Both the position numbers and the translations under genes were made by a program. Below the pieces are notes generated by a model. That model had not been told where the DNA came from. It did no database searches and worked only from the letters and a program-made list of their open reading frames with translations. Of a stretch of 21,469 bases of DNA, positions 20,962 through 21,469 are shown one piece after another. Origin of the DNA: Pelomyxa schiedti (Eukaryota > Evosea > Pelobiontida > Pelomyxidae); the NCBI GenBank assembly GCA_020536535.1, contig JAHLWZ010001072.1, forward strand, positions 1 through 21,469, written 5' to 3'. Position 1 is the first letter of the stretch; each line of letters starts with the position of its first letter.

Positions 20962-21469
20962 CAAAAGAATCAATAACTCGATTTTATCCGAAGTGAGCCA
21001 GGTTGCTACACAAAAAATAGCCATAGACTATGCACTAGCGGCGGCGTTCAAACACGCGCAGGCTGAGAAGCCAAGGAGCCCGGGATAGCGCGACCAGTTC
21101 TACGGCCTGGAGCCCCTCGGCCGCGTGCTCCCAACACCGACATGTCCGCCTCACCTAGCAAGGAAATCACAACGACGCGCCTGCACGTTCGGGGCGCTCA
21201 CGCGGACCAGCTGTGCACGGGGAGGGGTGGCAGCTGGGAACCTTCCTGTTCACGTTCGAGGGCGAACCGCAGACCCTGAAGCTGCTGTGCACAGTGGGTC
21301 GGGCAGCGGAATCCACCTCGGCGGCTGCGGGGCCCACCTGGGCACGGACCTCGTGGCGTTCTGCAAGGCCCGCACGTGCTCGCCGCAGGTGCACACCAAG
21401 ATTGCCGAGGGATATGGCGAAGGTGTCGAGTTGTCGGACAAGATCCTGCCGGGGGGGGGGGGGGGGGGG
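20962..21469. other. GC-rich contig end with possible partial plus-strand coding; unassigned
   Basis: The first about 70 bp form the promoter side of the TXNDC9-like gene. From about 21040 the composition turns strongly GC-rich. Plus-strand open stretches exist: an ATG at 21142 opening MSASPSKEITTTR, and in other frames GTFLFTFEGEPQTLKLL and VHTKIAEGYGEGVELSDK. They fall in different frames and match no family I recognise. They could be exons of a truncated gene, or foreign or chimeric sequence. Confidence 0.35.
21451..21469 (+). repeat. Terminal 19-G homopolymer
   Basis: The window ends in an unbroken run of 19 G. Poly-G at a contig end is a common artefact of two-colour short-read chemistry, where absent signal is called G. 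A genuine G tract cannot be excluded from sequence alone. Confidence 0.85.

Noticed and set aside
1-21469. Bacterial genome with frameshifted pseudogenes
   Set aside because: The breaks coincide with GT...AG segments of 38-65 nt with consistent phases. Joining them restores family-conserved sequence, and genes lack bacterial ribosome-binding sites and operon spacing.
1-21469. tRNA, rRNA, transposon or viral genes
   Set aside because: I found no cloverleaf, rRNA core sequence, transposase, reverse transcriptase, terminal inverted repeats or target duplications on either strand.

Overview
This is nuclear DNA of a unicellular eukaryote. The evidence is dense spliceosomal introns (GT...AG, mostly about 38-65 nt, with T-rich 3' ends), A-rich leaders before start codons, and eukaryotic multidomain proteins. 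The standard genetic code fits every gene. Nephrocystin-3-type and TmcB-type proteins suggest a flagellated or amoeboid heterotrophic protist; I cannot name the lineage. Most apparent frameshifts resolve as introns once donor and acceptor phases are matched, and the exon coordinates below were derived by hand that way.

Layout. (1) Minus strand 5833..41: a very large nephrocystin-3-like scaffold with BRCT-like, IPT/TIG, coiled-coil, DUF4062, P-loop NTPase, TPR and polyproline regions in that order. (2) Minus strand 6454..6347: a 35-residue single-pass membrane microprotein. (3) Plus strand 6770..7948: rquA, the rhodoquinone-forming SAM-dependent enzyme, with a predicted mitochondrial presequence and three introns; it is divergent from the microprotein. 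(4) Plus strand 8224..8643: a GC-rich gene for a hydrophilic protein built of three 42-residue repeats with a GKLGG core. (5) Plus strand 9070..15531: a multi-membrane-span, TmcB-type TPR/PAS/class III nucleotidyl cyclase. (6) Plus strand 15754..19990: a protein with two different complete GH13 glycosidase modules in tandem. (7) Minus strand 20961..20144: a TXNDC9/phosducin-like thioredoxin-fold protein. (8) From about 21040 to the end: a GC-rich stretch finishing in 19 G, probably a contig edge or assembly artefact.

Taken together: rquA indicates that ubiquinone can be converted to rhodoquinone, so the mitochondria probably run fumarate reduction under low oxygen. The tandem GH13 enzyme lacks a signal peptide and probably handles intracellular or phagocytosed alpha-glucans or oligosaccharides. 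The cyclase carries adenylate-type specificity residues and should link a membrane or extracellular signal to cAMP. The nephrocystin-3-like and TXNDC9-like proteins are scaffold and folding-cofactor types. There is no sign of an operon or shared pathway among neighbours. The items most worth a second look are the intron-bearing rquA, the double GH13 fusion, and the BRCT/IPT extension on the nephrocystin-3 architecture.
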